A model generated the notes under the pieces. That model was not told the DNA's origin. It worked only from the letters and a program-made list of their open reading frames with translations, and did not search any database. A program made the translations under genes and the position numbers. This document shows, piece by piece, positions 38,809-51,300 of a stretch of DNA of 64,000 nucleotides. Source of the stretch: Homalodisca vitripennis (lineage: Eukaryota; Arthropoda; Insecta; Hemiptera; Cicadellidae); contig NC_060207.1 in the NCBI RefSeq assembly GCF_021130785.1, positions 102,527,001 to 102,591,000 on the forward strand, written 5' to 3'. The stretch's first letter is position 1. The number at the start of each line of letters is the position of its first letter.

Positions 38809-40097
38809 CGAGGTCTGTCCAAAAAAAATCCGACCGCCGACCAGTAGGCGGCCGCGGTGTAACCGACCGGCTTGAACCGGTTATTGGAAGGGAGGGGCGA
38901 GCCTACTCCTTCCCATATTAGGCATTGAATACATCTGGTCACTCAGTGAGTCACAGCGCTCTGTTCCGTACAGTACTGCGTATGTGTGCGTCGCATTTCA
39001 ATATGACTGAATGTGTTGAGCAGCGCATTTGCATTAAATTTTGCCAAAAACTTGGCCATTCAGCATCAGAGACGATTACTATGATACGGAAAGTTTATGG
39101 TGAAGTGTCTATGGGCGATACACAAATAAAAGAGTGGTTTAAAAATGGCCGCACATCAGTGGAGAGTGATGACCGATCTGGCAGGCCTTCCAACAGCCAG
39201 AAACGCTGAAAATGTTGAACAAGTTCGTGCAGTAATTAATGAAAACCGTCGATTGACTGTCCGAGAGCTGGAAGAAGATACCAAAATCGTCAGTTTGTAA
39301 TATTTTACATAAAGATTTAAAAATGAACCGTGTTTCGGCAAAATTGTTCCTCGGCTGCTGACAGAAGACCAAAAGAACTGTCGACTTGAAATCGCACAGG
39401 ACAATCTGGATTTGATAAAAAGTTACCCAGGGCTATTTAAAAAAAGTTATTACTGATGATGAGTCATGGGTTTATGGCTACGACCCTGAAACAAAAGCTC
39501 AATCTTCATAGTGGAAAACTCGCGAAGAGCAACGGCCGAAAAAAGCAAGACAAAGTCGAAGCAATGTCAAGACAATGCTGACAGTATTTTTTGATCAGGA
39601 CAACGTTGTTTATCACGAATATGCTCCAAGACGCCAGACAGTGAATAATGAGTATTATCTTGAGGTCCTAAGGCGGCTACGAGATGCAGTATGAAGGAAA
39701 CGACCTGAACTGTGGACAAGCCATGACTGGATCCTGCACCATGACAACGCGCCAGCTCATTCCCCAAACCTTATTCAGAGTTTTTTGGTCAAATACGACA
39801 GCCTCCCTACAGTCCTGACATAGCTCCTTGTGACTTCTGGCTATTTCCGAAATTAAATATTCCTTTGAAAGGAAAAAGATTTGACGATGTTGAACAAATA
39901 AAACAAAATGCTACGAAGGACCTGTCAGCCATTCCGCAAAATGAATTTAAGGAGTGTTTCCGGAATTGGGAGGAGCGTTGGAATAAGGTAGTGGCTTGTG
40001 AAGGGGAGTACATTGAAGGGGACCAGATTGCCGTTGCCGCCGAGTAACGTCAGTTCAAGCCAGATATTAAGGTTGGATACTTTTTGGACACACCTCG
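38809..40097 (+). mobile_element. Full-length, inactive mariner element
   Basis: Both ends are present: CGAGGTCTGTCCAAAAAAAA at the left and, inverted, CGAGGTGTGTCCAAAAAGTA at the right, and the similarity continues through ATCCGACC/ATCCAACC. A TA duplication flanks it (38807-38808 and 40098-40099). The length of 1,289 bp is that of a typical mariner. It carries one degraded transposase gene and lies in the intergenic region between the two convergent genes. Confidence 0.93.
39003..40047 (+). pseudogene. Mariner transposase, frameshifted
   Basis: The likely start is ATG at 39003 (MTECVEQRICIKFCQKLGHS). In order there are an N-terminal helix-turn-helix with IKEWFKNGRTSVESDDRSGR, a region corresponding to the second helix-turn-helix, and the three catalytic aspartates of a DD34D mariner: TDDESW near 39,458, HHDNAPAHS near 39,743 and SPDIAPCDFWLFP near 39,832. 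The C-terminus ends in EGDQIAVAAE at TAA 40045-40047. Frame changes occur near 39,195, between the first two aspartates, and between the second and third, where roughly 16 bases appear to be missing; stops also occur near 39,298. It cannot make active transposase. Confidence 0.9.
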
Positions 40098-40099
40098 TA

Positions 40100-41910
40100 C
40101 AGAAATCAGAACTTCTCACTACTCAGTGTGAGATTTATGTATTTATTCTTTATTTGAAAAATCAGTTCACATATTTTGTCACGCTTAAGTAAATGTATGA
40201 CATGTCTTAACAAAATATAACAATGTATAGCTTAAACATAAATTCATAATTATAAAATTAAAATAGGAGTCAGCTAATTAAGGTACTGATTTAGTTAAAA
40301 TTTTGAATAAACTGTCTGTTACTGTGTAGTAACCCTGATCCGTGGTGATAAGTGAATTCTAATAACTTTTAAGTATGACTTTTAGCAAAGTAATATACAC
40401 TCCCTTCTTATAGCGAGCCAATAATGAACAGGATAGTGCAGAGTTTCATGTTTCAGCTGGCTCTGATTAGTGATTTGATAATTTTTAAACCTATTAAAAA
40501 AACAAAGTATCTCAAAATAAATATAAAAATATAAATTGAAGAGAGAGTTGACCTTTCAACCTTTTAAAAATAGGATTTGCATAACTTTCACTGTTAAATA
40601 TGTCGCTAGAACAAAAAACTTTTTCACAAAATATGAACTACCTGGTGAGCGGTACCCACATTCTAGCTTTTGCCCAACAACTCTTAAAAAGGAGCATGGA
40701 AACAGAAAAGTTAACACTTTTATTAATGTTATGTGCTGCTACCAAGGAGCTTTGAGGTGCTGACTTGGAATTCACTGCTATTTTTGCAAGGTGGATTTCC
40801 AATAATGCCCTCCCAGAGAGCTGAGTTAGTCTGACAAGCAATAGTGTGGATGACACCTAAGTACAGGCTGCTAAAGCATGGTTTCTACCACATGTCATGT
40901 GGTAATTCTTACAACCATTAGTCTTATTTATGTGACATAATAATGGATAAAAAGATGTAAGTAAAATAAATATAATGGCATATTTTGAACAAATTATTTT
41001 ATTTACAAAAATAATTAAAAATTAAAGCATCATTATATACAATACTGACTTCTTATAACTATAATAAACAACAAATATTATCTGTATAATAAATAAATAT
41101 TTCTATCACATTTAAAACTACAACAATAGTCTTATTAATTAACATACTCGTATATGGTTTGTTCTGTAAGTTATGTCCACTTACATCTGTTTATTTATGG
41201 ATTGCAATATATTTTAGCAATATCAGTATTTTTTGGACAGTAAATGACCATGAGTTTTTAACCTCCGAGGACCACAGACAATGGTAATGGACTAGATTGT
41301 GGCTGGGTTAAAGTTTTTAAAACTAGGTCACACTATTTAATTTTACCACTATTATATTTTAAACTGAACACAAAATTAGTTCATTATTTTGCCTAAAAAT
41401 ACTTATATTTTTTATTACTTATATATAATAAAGTAACCGCTATTAAAGAAACCTGCGCAGAAGCAAATTTCTAAGCAGTACCGCGCAGGAGGGGCCCCCC
41501 TCCGAGGTGGAGTTGGGTGGGGAGTGGTACCAGCACCTTCTTGTATCTGTTTATCAGCTGTGTGGATTGTGTCTCGCTCTAACAGTTTTGTTTACACTGC
41601 AGCTACTTTACCTGTTCTATAACTATATATTTTTTGTGTAGGCATATACAAGTGTCGAAGTCTAAGCGTAAAACATTAATTGAACAGATTAGTGTAGCCA
41701 TAGATATATTAATCGCTTGCATTTTGTTTTGAGGTTAGCCGTGCAGTGGCAGTGGCCATTAGAGATGTGTCGTTCAATTCGAACAGGCCAGTCAGGTGCA
41801 CGAGTGATCCGGATCAGAGTGTTTCAAAAGACCCGTTTACTTTGAAAGTTTTGTTCAATTTTGCCAGAAACTGAATAAATTTGATAATTTTTTCCAAATC
41901 AGGTATATAA
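40100..41910. other. Intergenic sequence
   Basis: No gene was recognised. A GC-rich island at about 41,450-41,540 and GTTCAATTCGAAC at about 41,775 may belong to a further decayed hAT-like element reaching to about 42,480, but its ends do not pair convincingly. Confidence 0.35.
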
Positions 41911-42190
41911 AATGAAATGAAAATGGTTTATTTTCCCAAAAATAGTACAATAAAACATATATACATATACACGAATTGCAACAAACGTATGCACATACAT
42001 ACAACGTCTGAAACCAAGTATTAGAGTGTAACAATACGGTACTTATACGTAGTTAATTATTTCTTATTATATAAACCTTGTAATAATTCTATTTAATTCA
42101 ATTAAAAGTTTAAAAAAGAAGAGTAGTATAACTGGGAAGAGCCTACATAGGCCTAGGGCCTGTGCGTAGGCTCTGATCATGAGCATACAA
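41911..42190 (-). mobile_element. Possible 3' end of a non-LTR retrotransposon
   Basis: On the - strand the segment ends in an AATAAA followed by CCATTTTCATTTCATTTTAT, a short (TTTCA)-type tail as seen at the 3' ends of several non-LTR families. No coding part is recognisable and its upstream limit is a guess. Confidence 0.35.
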
Positions 42191-42560
42191 TTTTTTTTTT
42201 TTTTTAATCAGTTGTAATAATAATATATATTTACATTTATTAGATTCCTGAAACAATACATTTATTGTTATATTTATCCATTCTTTGTAAGATATGTTGT
42301 TTCTTCCTCTATTCGAACACTTTTTTGCAAGCGGATCCTTTCATTCACTTGGTCATTCCGTTCAGTTGTTCATTTTGTTGAACACGATGACCGTTAAAAC
42401 ATGCTCTAGCGGGAAGGCTTAGTAACTCTGTATTGACCGGTTCAACTGAACGGGTCGCAGTAGTGAACGATACCGACTGAGCCGGATTAGTCAGCTGATC
42501 AAATAGAGTAAGCGCCGAGCAGTGGTGGGATACTTGGAGGGGCGCCGGAGGAGTATTTAC

Positions 42561-45039
42561 CCCACCCTGCGTGAATTTAAATCAACCAAGGTTTTTTTGT
42601 AAGCGGTTTACCTATAATTCTATAGTTATTCCTTTTTTCAACATTTTGCAACAATAACACTTAAATTCATATAAATACTATATGAACAGGAAGTAAATTA
42701 AGTAAAGAACAATAACTTTGCCGGCAAAACAGGCTTAAAACACACACATAGAGTACATAACAATAGTATGGTAACAAAATTTTACTTGTTCAGTATTTAA
42801 TTTCTGATGGCTAAATAATCAAAACAAAACAAAATTCAGATACAGTATTAATTGTCATTGTTTGGCATTGTTTTATTTACACATTTAAATTAAATAACAA
42901 AACCTAAAAAACTTAGCATGGTACAAAAACTACTTCACCCTAAGCTAAGTATAAACGGGAATTAACTTTCAGTTTCAACTTTCAAATAAAGACAACAAGT
43001 TTAGGGTTATGGAGCGGAGAATATAGAAGATAAGAAGGAGAGTATTCATAAAGAGTTGGAAATAACTGACTTACATACACTCTTCTCTCTAATGTTTCAA
43101 GAAATCGATGTATTGAGATTTTTGAAAAAAATAATCTAATAATAGAGTTAGAGGTATAAATAAACTATTAATTTTCTCTCTTCACACTAATACACAATGA
43201 GTACAAATTGAAAAGTGGAGTTTTGGAAATTCTAAGAGAAATAATAGTGAAACTTTGTGTAAAATAGTTTGTTAATGGGAGAACATTTTCAGCTTAAAAA
43301 TGACTTGAAATGAACACTAGTAAATTTTGCTTGTTGTAAAATTTGTCAAGACAAATTTCCTTATTAATAACTTTTGCAAATAAGCAACTACTGAGTAACC
43401 TTTGATATAATTATTTACTTATTGTGTTATTCAATTATAAGGCAAGTGTCTGCAGAAAACGGTTGCACTTTCATTTCGGTATATAGCTAATCAAAACATT
43501 AAAAATTAGTTTACAAAAGCAGAGGCTGATACTGAATAGCCAAACATCCTGCTGGTTATCTTTTTTCTTAAAATGGCAAGTGGATTTTAGTGACTATAAG
43601 TTTTTCGTAACAATCATTGCTCTTCTCTTATTGAACCTATAATGTTAGAAACATTACTGGTTCAAGACAAAGGACTAATTCTTACGGAGAAAATGATTTA
43701 AAAAGTAGGAATACTGTTTTCCTAAATGTTGGTAACACATTTTTAGGAAATGCTTTGTATTTAATAAAACCTTAAATATAAAAAAGTCTTAGAGAATATT
43801 TCGCTTGGAAATTACCAAGAATCTTTTTATAAAAATTGTAATTGTGAATAAATGATAAAAAACAGCAAAATTAAAAAAAAAATTATATAACTAAACTTTG
43901 GTATTTCTTGCATAAATGTTATTTTTGTAACAAATTACAAATATGAAAAAAGAACAAATGAAGAGTATTGGGGTTTTAGCAACAAACATTATTTATTGTT
44001 TTTACAAGAAATAAAATTCCAGAATAAATACTCACAATTCTGATAAACATATTTTTAGCTAGAGTATTTATATAGAGGACACACATATTGTAGTTTTAAA
44101 ATGTACTATTAAATATTTCAAGATGTTAATGTTTTCTTAATTACTGTTTTTGTACAAACTAAAAACATACAACTGCCAAAAATATAAAAGTAAACAGCTA
44201 TCAGAAATATAAACATTAAATTCCTGGTAAAATATACAACATAGTTTATAGAATGTTGTGTTAGTATAAAATAATTGATCTTCATCTGTCTATTGGTACT
44301 AGTTTTTATTCAAACAAATCAAAAATAGAGTTACTAAAAGAGTTAATATTGCAACAAGTTTAATGCATAAAAAAATCAACTACAGCCGGGTAAAGGCGTT
44401 AATACTAACATTTCTGAGGGATGATGAATATTTGCGTGATAACTCATAAACCACAGTAACTGGCTCGACAATTGGCTGTATATTGGATTTGGGTAGGCAG
44501 AAGACTGTTTTTATTATTACTATTACGTCAATTAACCATTGCTTATTATATAAATACTTTTAAATACCAAAGCCAAAATACAAAGTTTAGCTTTTTATAA
44601 TGTAATTCTGTTTTTATTTAATTTACAAGAAAATACATTTGAACGAGTTTTAATAAAGGATAGGAACAGCTACTTACAAAAATTAAAGGAGAAAAATACA
44701 ACTAAGTTACAATAATAGTACATTGTAAGTACACTGTGACAAGTACAGGGGGAGGGGATTATTTATTTGCTAAACAAACAATTTATAGCTTCAATTTTAA
44801 AATTTAAAATATATTATGTAAACAATTTATTTAATTATTATGTAAAAAGTTAATAAGCACAGATTAAGAGAATTTATAAAATGAACCAAAACATGTTTTC
44901 TAAATAATAATAGACTATATTTACAACTAAATAAAAACGTTTAATATTTTAAGTTTGATTGATTTTCAGCCATTACATATTATTATTTAAAATTGTTTTC
45001 TACAGTGATCAACACAATACATACAAGTTGTATAAAACA
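42561..45039. other. AT-rich intergenic sequence
   Basis: No exon, tandem array or terminal repeat was recognised between the possible retrotransposon fragment and the 3' end of syntaxin-16. Confidence 0.4.
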
Positions 45040-45045
45040 TTTATT
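45040..45045 (-). terminator. Poly(A) signal of syntaxin-16
   Basis: AATAAA on the - strand, 77 bases after the stop codon, is followed by a GT-rich stretch (TTGTATGTATTGTGTTG). This implies a short 3' UTR. Confidence 0.65.
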
Positions 45046-45121
45046 ACAAAAGCTAACATACTCTAAAAGCATACTTAATATCTTATATATTTACACGTAA
45101 CGCCCAGCTCAAGTACACCTC

Positions 45122-45304
45122 CTAAAACTTGGTAATAATGAGTATGAAAGTCAGTAGCATTGTAACAGCACTCAGGATGAGGATGCACATCATCTTTCTG
45201 TTCTTCCTGTGGTACCTGTCAGCTTTCTGGAGCTGTTGGTAGCCTTCGTGTACTCGAACCTGTGTCTGCTCTATGTTGTAATCTATCCTGTCCAAGACCG
45301 TACC
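45122..45304 (-). CDS. Stx16: Syntaxin-16 exon 5 (SNARE C-half and membrane anchor)
   Basis: Acceptor TCATCTGTTCCAG, then [20 protein letters not shown], the second half of the SNARE motif, then basic YHRKNRKMM and a hydrophobic anchor [21 protein letters not shown] ending at TAG. It has 60 codons, phase 0. Confidence 0.96.
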   Translation of the reverse strand, partial: GTVLDRIDYNIEQTQVRVHEGYQQLQKADRYHRKNRKMMCILILSAVTMLLTFILIITKF

Positions 45305-48300
45305 CTGGAACAGATGACAATGAAAGTTGATAACATGGTAACAACACTGATGATGAGGATAAACATAATTTTCCTGTTCTTCCTTTGGTAACTAACAGCC
45401 CATTAAAGGTGTTGGTAACTCCCATGGTCCCGCACTTGTCCACTAGTCCATTCTGTACAAGACAGTGCACAACAAGATGTGAAATTCTAAACAGTTTGGC
45501 TAAGCCTTACATTCACTTTGTAAAAAATTCAAATTGACTTCCAGTTGACGTTTCCAACCTTATGTTAAAAGATGACGCATAAAAAAATTAAGAGGCATTC
45601 CAGATGTGAATGGTACTCCTTCAAATCTACTCAGCTATAATATGTATTACAAATTTGTATATCAATCAATTATTGTTGTTAACATTTTTTTATAATGCAT
45701 CACATAGATAGCTTAACGTATAAGATTAACATATTAAAAAGTCCACATCATAAAATTCTTGTACATTGACCAGACATGCATTAATAAAAATGCTCTTTAT
45801 TGTTATTTTTCAATCCAAGCAAAGGTAAATTCTTTATACCTGAAGGTATTTGAAATCCATTGGAGAATGTGCTGTATTTACGGAGTAAACATCATGAGTG
45901 ATAGTGTTGAGTGTGAGTCGCGTCAAAAGTTTAAAGATGGCCAAATGTCAAAATCAAGGATCAATTCGAGAAATGTCAAAGCTGAAGCCATTTGCTGATT
46001 TTTGTTATATCAGTCAATATCTTTGGCTTTCTACAACACTCATGTACAACACCATCACTCATAATGTTTTCTCCGAAAACACAGCATATTCTCCGATGTA
46101 TTTCTACTGAACTATTCCCTGCTGCTTGCCTCAATTCATATTTGGCAGGAGAATCAATAGGGACAGCCATGTTTATGCAACTGCAGCTTAGCGCAAACTA
46201 GCTACTTGAACTTGGCAGTGACAAATGTAATGAGGAATATGCATGATCGACTACTGCCAACACCGCGGACCTGCCATGTTTCTGGCCATCATGGTGTGAT
46301 ATGGGAGGTTGAAAATAAACTGTCCTAGTAGTTGGAATGAACAGTAAAATCTGCATTACACTTCATCATTTACATATTAAAAAAAAATAATTTAAACTAT
46401 GAGGAATGTTTTTCTGGTCGAGTCCAGCACTTATCCAAAATGAAAGATTTTATCTAGGGCAACATTGTATTCATATTTCATGTCTCAGTCTCTATTTGGA
46501 GTACTTGGCACTGTAACATATTTCTTGTTCCTTTCTTATTACATTGGTACTTTGAAAATTAGGTTTTGGTTAACTTTAGTCCACTTTAACGAGTTTATGA
46601 GAATAATTAAAAAGACATAGTTCAGTAATAGTGGTTGATTGGAGCTAATTGTTAATTAAAAAGAAAAAACTGAATTTATATTAATACTCTTTCAACACAT
46701 AACCTAAGACAAAAAGAACCAAACATACCTGATCGGCAACCATGTGGGCGAGGTCTTTAAAGATATCGTTGAGGTCGATGATAGACTTGACAATGTGTCG
46801 CACCTCTGACTCACGGTGCTCCGCTATCCGTGTATTCTCCTCCTCCAGCAATAACAGCTGTGCCTGTGTCTGTGCTAGCGCACCACCAGTTGTCGACTGG
46901 CTGAAGGCTCTGTCTAGGTTGTCAATCTCATTATCCATCTCCCAGTCCAAACTATGTTGGGGTGTCACAGTCATTTCCGTGTCGAAGAACAACCGAGAAG
47001 TTTCCTCTCGCATATTTATTTCTGTTAAAACAGTACGTTTTATTAAAGGAGGAGCTCTTCTTGAAAAAATATATTGTAGGAAAAAGAAATTACAAAATTG
47101 TCCATTGAAAAATCATAATTTTTTCTAGTGCAATAGTAAGTTTCTTGTTTTGTTTTAATTTAAGAAAACCAACACTATTTTATCAATTTTTATGAGAGGC
47201 AGTTTAGATCAACTCCATCATCTGTCCTTAGCTTTTCAAGAATACATAATGGAGATCTATCTATATAGTTTAGAAATGGAATTAAGCATATTTAGGTACA
47301 TATTATGTCAATATTCATGGTTGAAAGCATTAGGTGTTAAGTGAAATTGCTCATTGCTCTTATTTTAGTCTTTGTGTGTGTATGAGCACTTCTAGTTTGA
47401 AAAAATTACATTTCCAACACAAAGTTTGGGTTTACCTTGATGTCATGATCAAGAAAATATGACATAAAGCATCTACTTTCAGCCATTAATTTACTTAGTT
47501 AGTACATTTACATAATTTACTTCCAGTCTAAGATATCTCTGGTGTCACAGTTAAGTTTGCTTTGTTGCCCTGATCAAGATATACAAATCCAGTTCTGAAA
47601 AACCTACTTCTGCCAAGAACAACTATGGTGGGTTTTATGACTGTCTTTAAATCTGTATTAAACGTTAAATAGTAATTTTGTCTTCGATATCTAATCAAGC
47701 ACTGCATATTTAATATTTGTTAAAATGCGGAGTTAAAATTATATTTTAAATAAAACTTCTTGATCTTATCTGGATATATTCTGTATCATCAGCAAGTGCA
47801 GAAAAGGTTGAAATAAAAGTGTTTTAATTTCAAGCCTACTCTATGCCTTCCAAGACTATAAACGTAAACAAATTTAAAATTGTACTGAAATTACTTGAAC
47901 ATAAGACTGTGCTGTCACTTTACAATATTTACATATAACTGTTGATTATATTCAACAGGCTCTTTCTATTGACTTAAGCCGTGCTTTTGACTGTGATGAT
48001 CATAGCTTGTTGCTTGAAAAGATGGAACAGTGCGGCATCTGTGGATCTGCAAAACAATGTTTTAGATCTTATCTGTCTAAGAGGAGTCAAACTGCTTATC
48101 TTGATTGTCGGTGGTCTTCCGCTAGGGAGCTTAAATGTGCCACAGGGGCCTATATTGGGCTCTCTTTTGTTCTTAATAGCAATAAATGATTTACCTATTA
48201 ATATTCAACAGTCTAGAACTTGTATGTATGCTGATGACACCAATTTTCTTTCTATTAATTAAATTTCATTTATTTACAATTAAAAGTCAATAATACTTTA

Positions 48301-51300
48301 GAACTAGCTTCAAATTGGTTTTCAGCTAACAAATTACTTTTAAATAATGACTAAACTAAATCAGTTCTGTTTAGTCTTAGGCCTGTTACAGATGATATTG
48401 AGTTTGATAATTGTGTTAAGTTTTTTGGTGTGTACATCGATTGTAAGTTGTCATGGACAAAGCACATTGAACTATCCATTAGGCTACCTTGTGTGATTTA
48501 TCTAGGACGCCTTGTGAGTTGTGTTTCTAAACATTACATTTTTACTGTTTACTATGGTCTATTTCAGTCAATAATTAGCTATGGTTTGATTTTCTGGGGC
48601 AATTCCAGTAACCTTAAAGATATCCTTTTGATACTGTAGAAGGCTGTTCAAATAATTACCAAGTCTCACTACGTGGCTAATTGTACACTTAGAAGTTATG
48701 ATGACCATGTCGATTACTATATGCCTATAGACAATAATGATTTTCATTTGATTATTTCTTAAAACGTTCACGACCTTGTGTACCTCTTTGGATACACGCG
48801 TTCTTCCAAAACTGACATCGTGCACACGATGGGGTACACGTTGCTATGAATTTTCCTGATGAGTTTTTATTTTTTACATTCTTAGGAGTTTGTTAATTTT
48901 GATCCCGCGCTTAAATAAGTACACTTGTGTTCTCCGTTCAGTGCACAATTGCTTAACTTTTAAGGTATCCTTTGCGGTACATGGAGAAACATTGAAAAAC
49001 ATATATTTTTTTGTTCAAAATTGCGAAGGCTACATACATTAGTTGTTATACTTAGACATTTAACGTAAAAAAAAGATTACGGGTTTTTGTCATCATTATT
49101 GAAAAATTCTACGGCAAATAAAAATGTCTAGAAAAAGGGGAGGCCAGTTCTGAACCAGCCTCTCCAGTCAAAGCAGGCAGGGGGTGGCCCACCATTGTTG
49201 AGGCCAGCAAGAACCTCTTATAGTTAGGGCACGAACCCCACCAAACTCCAAAAGTCATCTCCCACAGTAGACTAGACCTATCGAATTGATATTTTTTAAA
49301 CAGAAATAGGTATATATCAAGTAGGGCTACAAATTTTTCAGTAATCAATTTTGAGGATCAGAGTGTAAGCAATATTGAGAGAATCAGAATCAGAATCAGA
49401 AATTTATTGTCACATAACGTTACATAAATGTAGTAGATAAAAATCACTACATGAACAGGTGACTCGTCAATATAGTTTAAAATATACTAAAACCTAATTA
49501 AAAAAAAGTTATAAACATAATTAACAATTCATTGATAAATAATCAATATTAATCGCACAAAACAGTGATCCAGTATATAAAACAGTAAACTCTAATGATA
49601 CAGGTACAGATTATAATTCATATTAAAATTAAAATAAAGATAGATGTAGCTATTATTACACTAAAATAAAAATAATTTACAAAACATAAAACACATTTAA
49701 AAATAATTAGTGATAAAATAAATACAGTGGAATTAATATATATACATCAAAATGTTTTGATACGGTTGGGGGGTAATTTAATTAATGAAGGTTGCATCAT
49801 TTAGAAAATCAGCTTCTGAATAATATTCTTTCTCTATTAAAATATGTTTTAATTTTACAGAGAACTTTTCTGGAGGCAAAGAGGATAGAGATATTGGAAT
49901 TTTATTGTAAAATTTTAGTCCTTTGTAATAAGGGGACATTTCAAATAATTTAGTTCTATGGATTGGGTATGTAAGTCTGTCTCTCTGTCTTGTATTATAA
50001 TCATGATCTTTTGTGGTGATATTATTAAGTAAGTTTTTTATGGGTATACATTAAGACCTCATATATATAAAGTGATGGAATGGTCAATAAATTTAACTGT
50101 TTAAAATATAGACCTACAAGATGATCTAAAATTTAATTTTGTTATGATTCTCAAAGCTCTTTTTTGCAATATAAAAAATAGAAATTGCTTTGGGGGAAGA
50201 ACCCCATGCCAATATACCGTATTTCATGTGAGGAAAAAAATAACCATAATACACTGTCATCATCACTTGAAAACTCACAATATTTTGTAAAACTTTTAAG
50301 GCAAAACACGCAGAGCTCAGCTTATTTTCCAATTTTTCAATATGATGTTTCCAATTAATGTTTTTGTCAATGTATAATCCTAAAAACTTTACTGTATTAG
50401 AAACACCTACCGATTCATCATTGAAATTCACGGTCTGAAGAATAGATTTATTTTGGTGTGTTTTAAAATGAACAATTTCTGATTTTTTGCTGTTTAAAAA
50501 ATAAACCATTTAGATTGAACCAATTATTTAATTTTAAGATAAGTGATGAGATTTTACAATGCAAACTTACAGTGTTTAGGTCTTTTACTATTGCTGTTGT
50601 ATCGTCAGCATACAATATTAAACCTTCATCTGTTACTTCCTGTAGGTCATTTATATAAATTAAAAATAATGTTGGGCCTAAAATGGATCCCTGAGGCACC
50701 CCCTTACTTACAGACTTCCATTCAGATTCATATTTTATGCTTCCAATTTTAATCAAAGTTTTTTGTTTCCTAGATTGGAAATAAGACCTAAACCAGTTTA
50801 ATTCTCTCACACCATAAAATTCCATTTTTTAATAAGATTGTTATGTATAACGCAATCAAAAGCGCTAGATAAATCGCAGAACACACCAGCCAGTGGCCCG
50901 CGACTCATCCAAGGCTTGAGAAACCTCATTTACCAATGAGCAAGGGCCCCTTCAGTGCCATGACCTCTCCTAAAGCCAAATTGATTTTTATGAAATAAGT
51001 CATATTGTTCCAAATATCCAGTCAACTGAGAATTTACAACACTTTCAAAAATTTTTGAAAAAAAACTATGGGAACTGAAATTGGGCGATAGTTTTCAATG
51101 TGAGCTCTGTTTCCTTTTTTAAATATAGGTGTTATCACCGAATATTTCAGTCTGTCAGGAAATTCGCTCTTCATAAAAGAGAATTAATTAATGTACATAG
51201 TTGGGTGCAGATGTAGGGATTCACTTTTTTTATAAGGAAGGTAGGAACATCATCCCATCCTGTGGAATTTGTATTTTTTAGAGTGGCTCTTAATTCAGGT

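Noticed and set aside
41761..42480. A hAT-like element with GTGTCGTTCA-type ends
   Set aside because: TGTCGTTCAATTCGAAC on the left and TATCGTTCACTACTG, inverted, on the right are suggestive, but the termini do not align well and no 8-bp duplication was found.
45219..45470. An 83-residue open frame on the - strand across the syntaxin-16 terminal exon
   Set aside because: It runs out of frame through the dead exon copy and the live exon and has no homology to anything I recognise; it is a shadow.
46742..47128. A 128-residue + strand open frame
   Set aside because: It is antisense to syntaxin-16 exon 4, which is certain; the Ser/Cys-rich translation is a shadow of the coding strand.
49112..49180. 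A stem-loop GGGGAGGCCAGTTCTGAAC with GCCTCTCC as a structured RNA
   Set aside because: The stem is short with an internal mismatch and lies beside a retrotransposon tail; there is no sign of a known RNA family.
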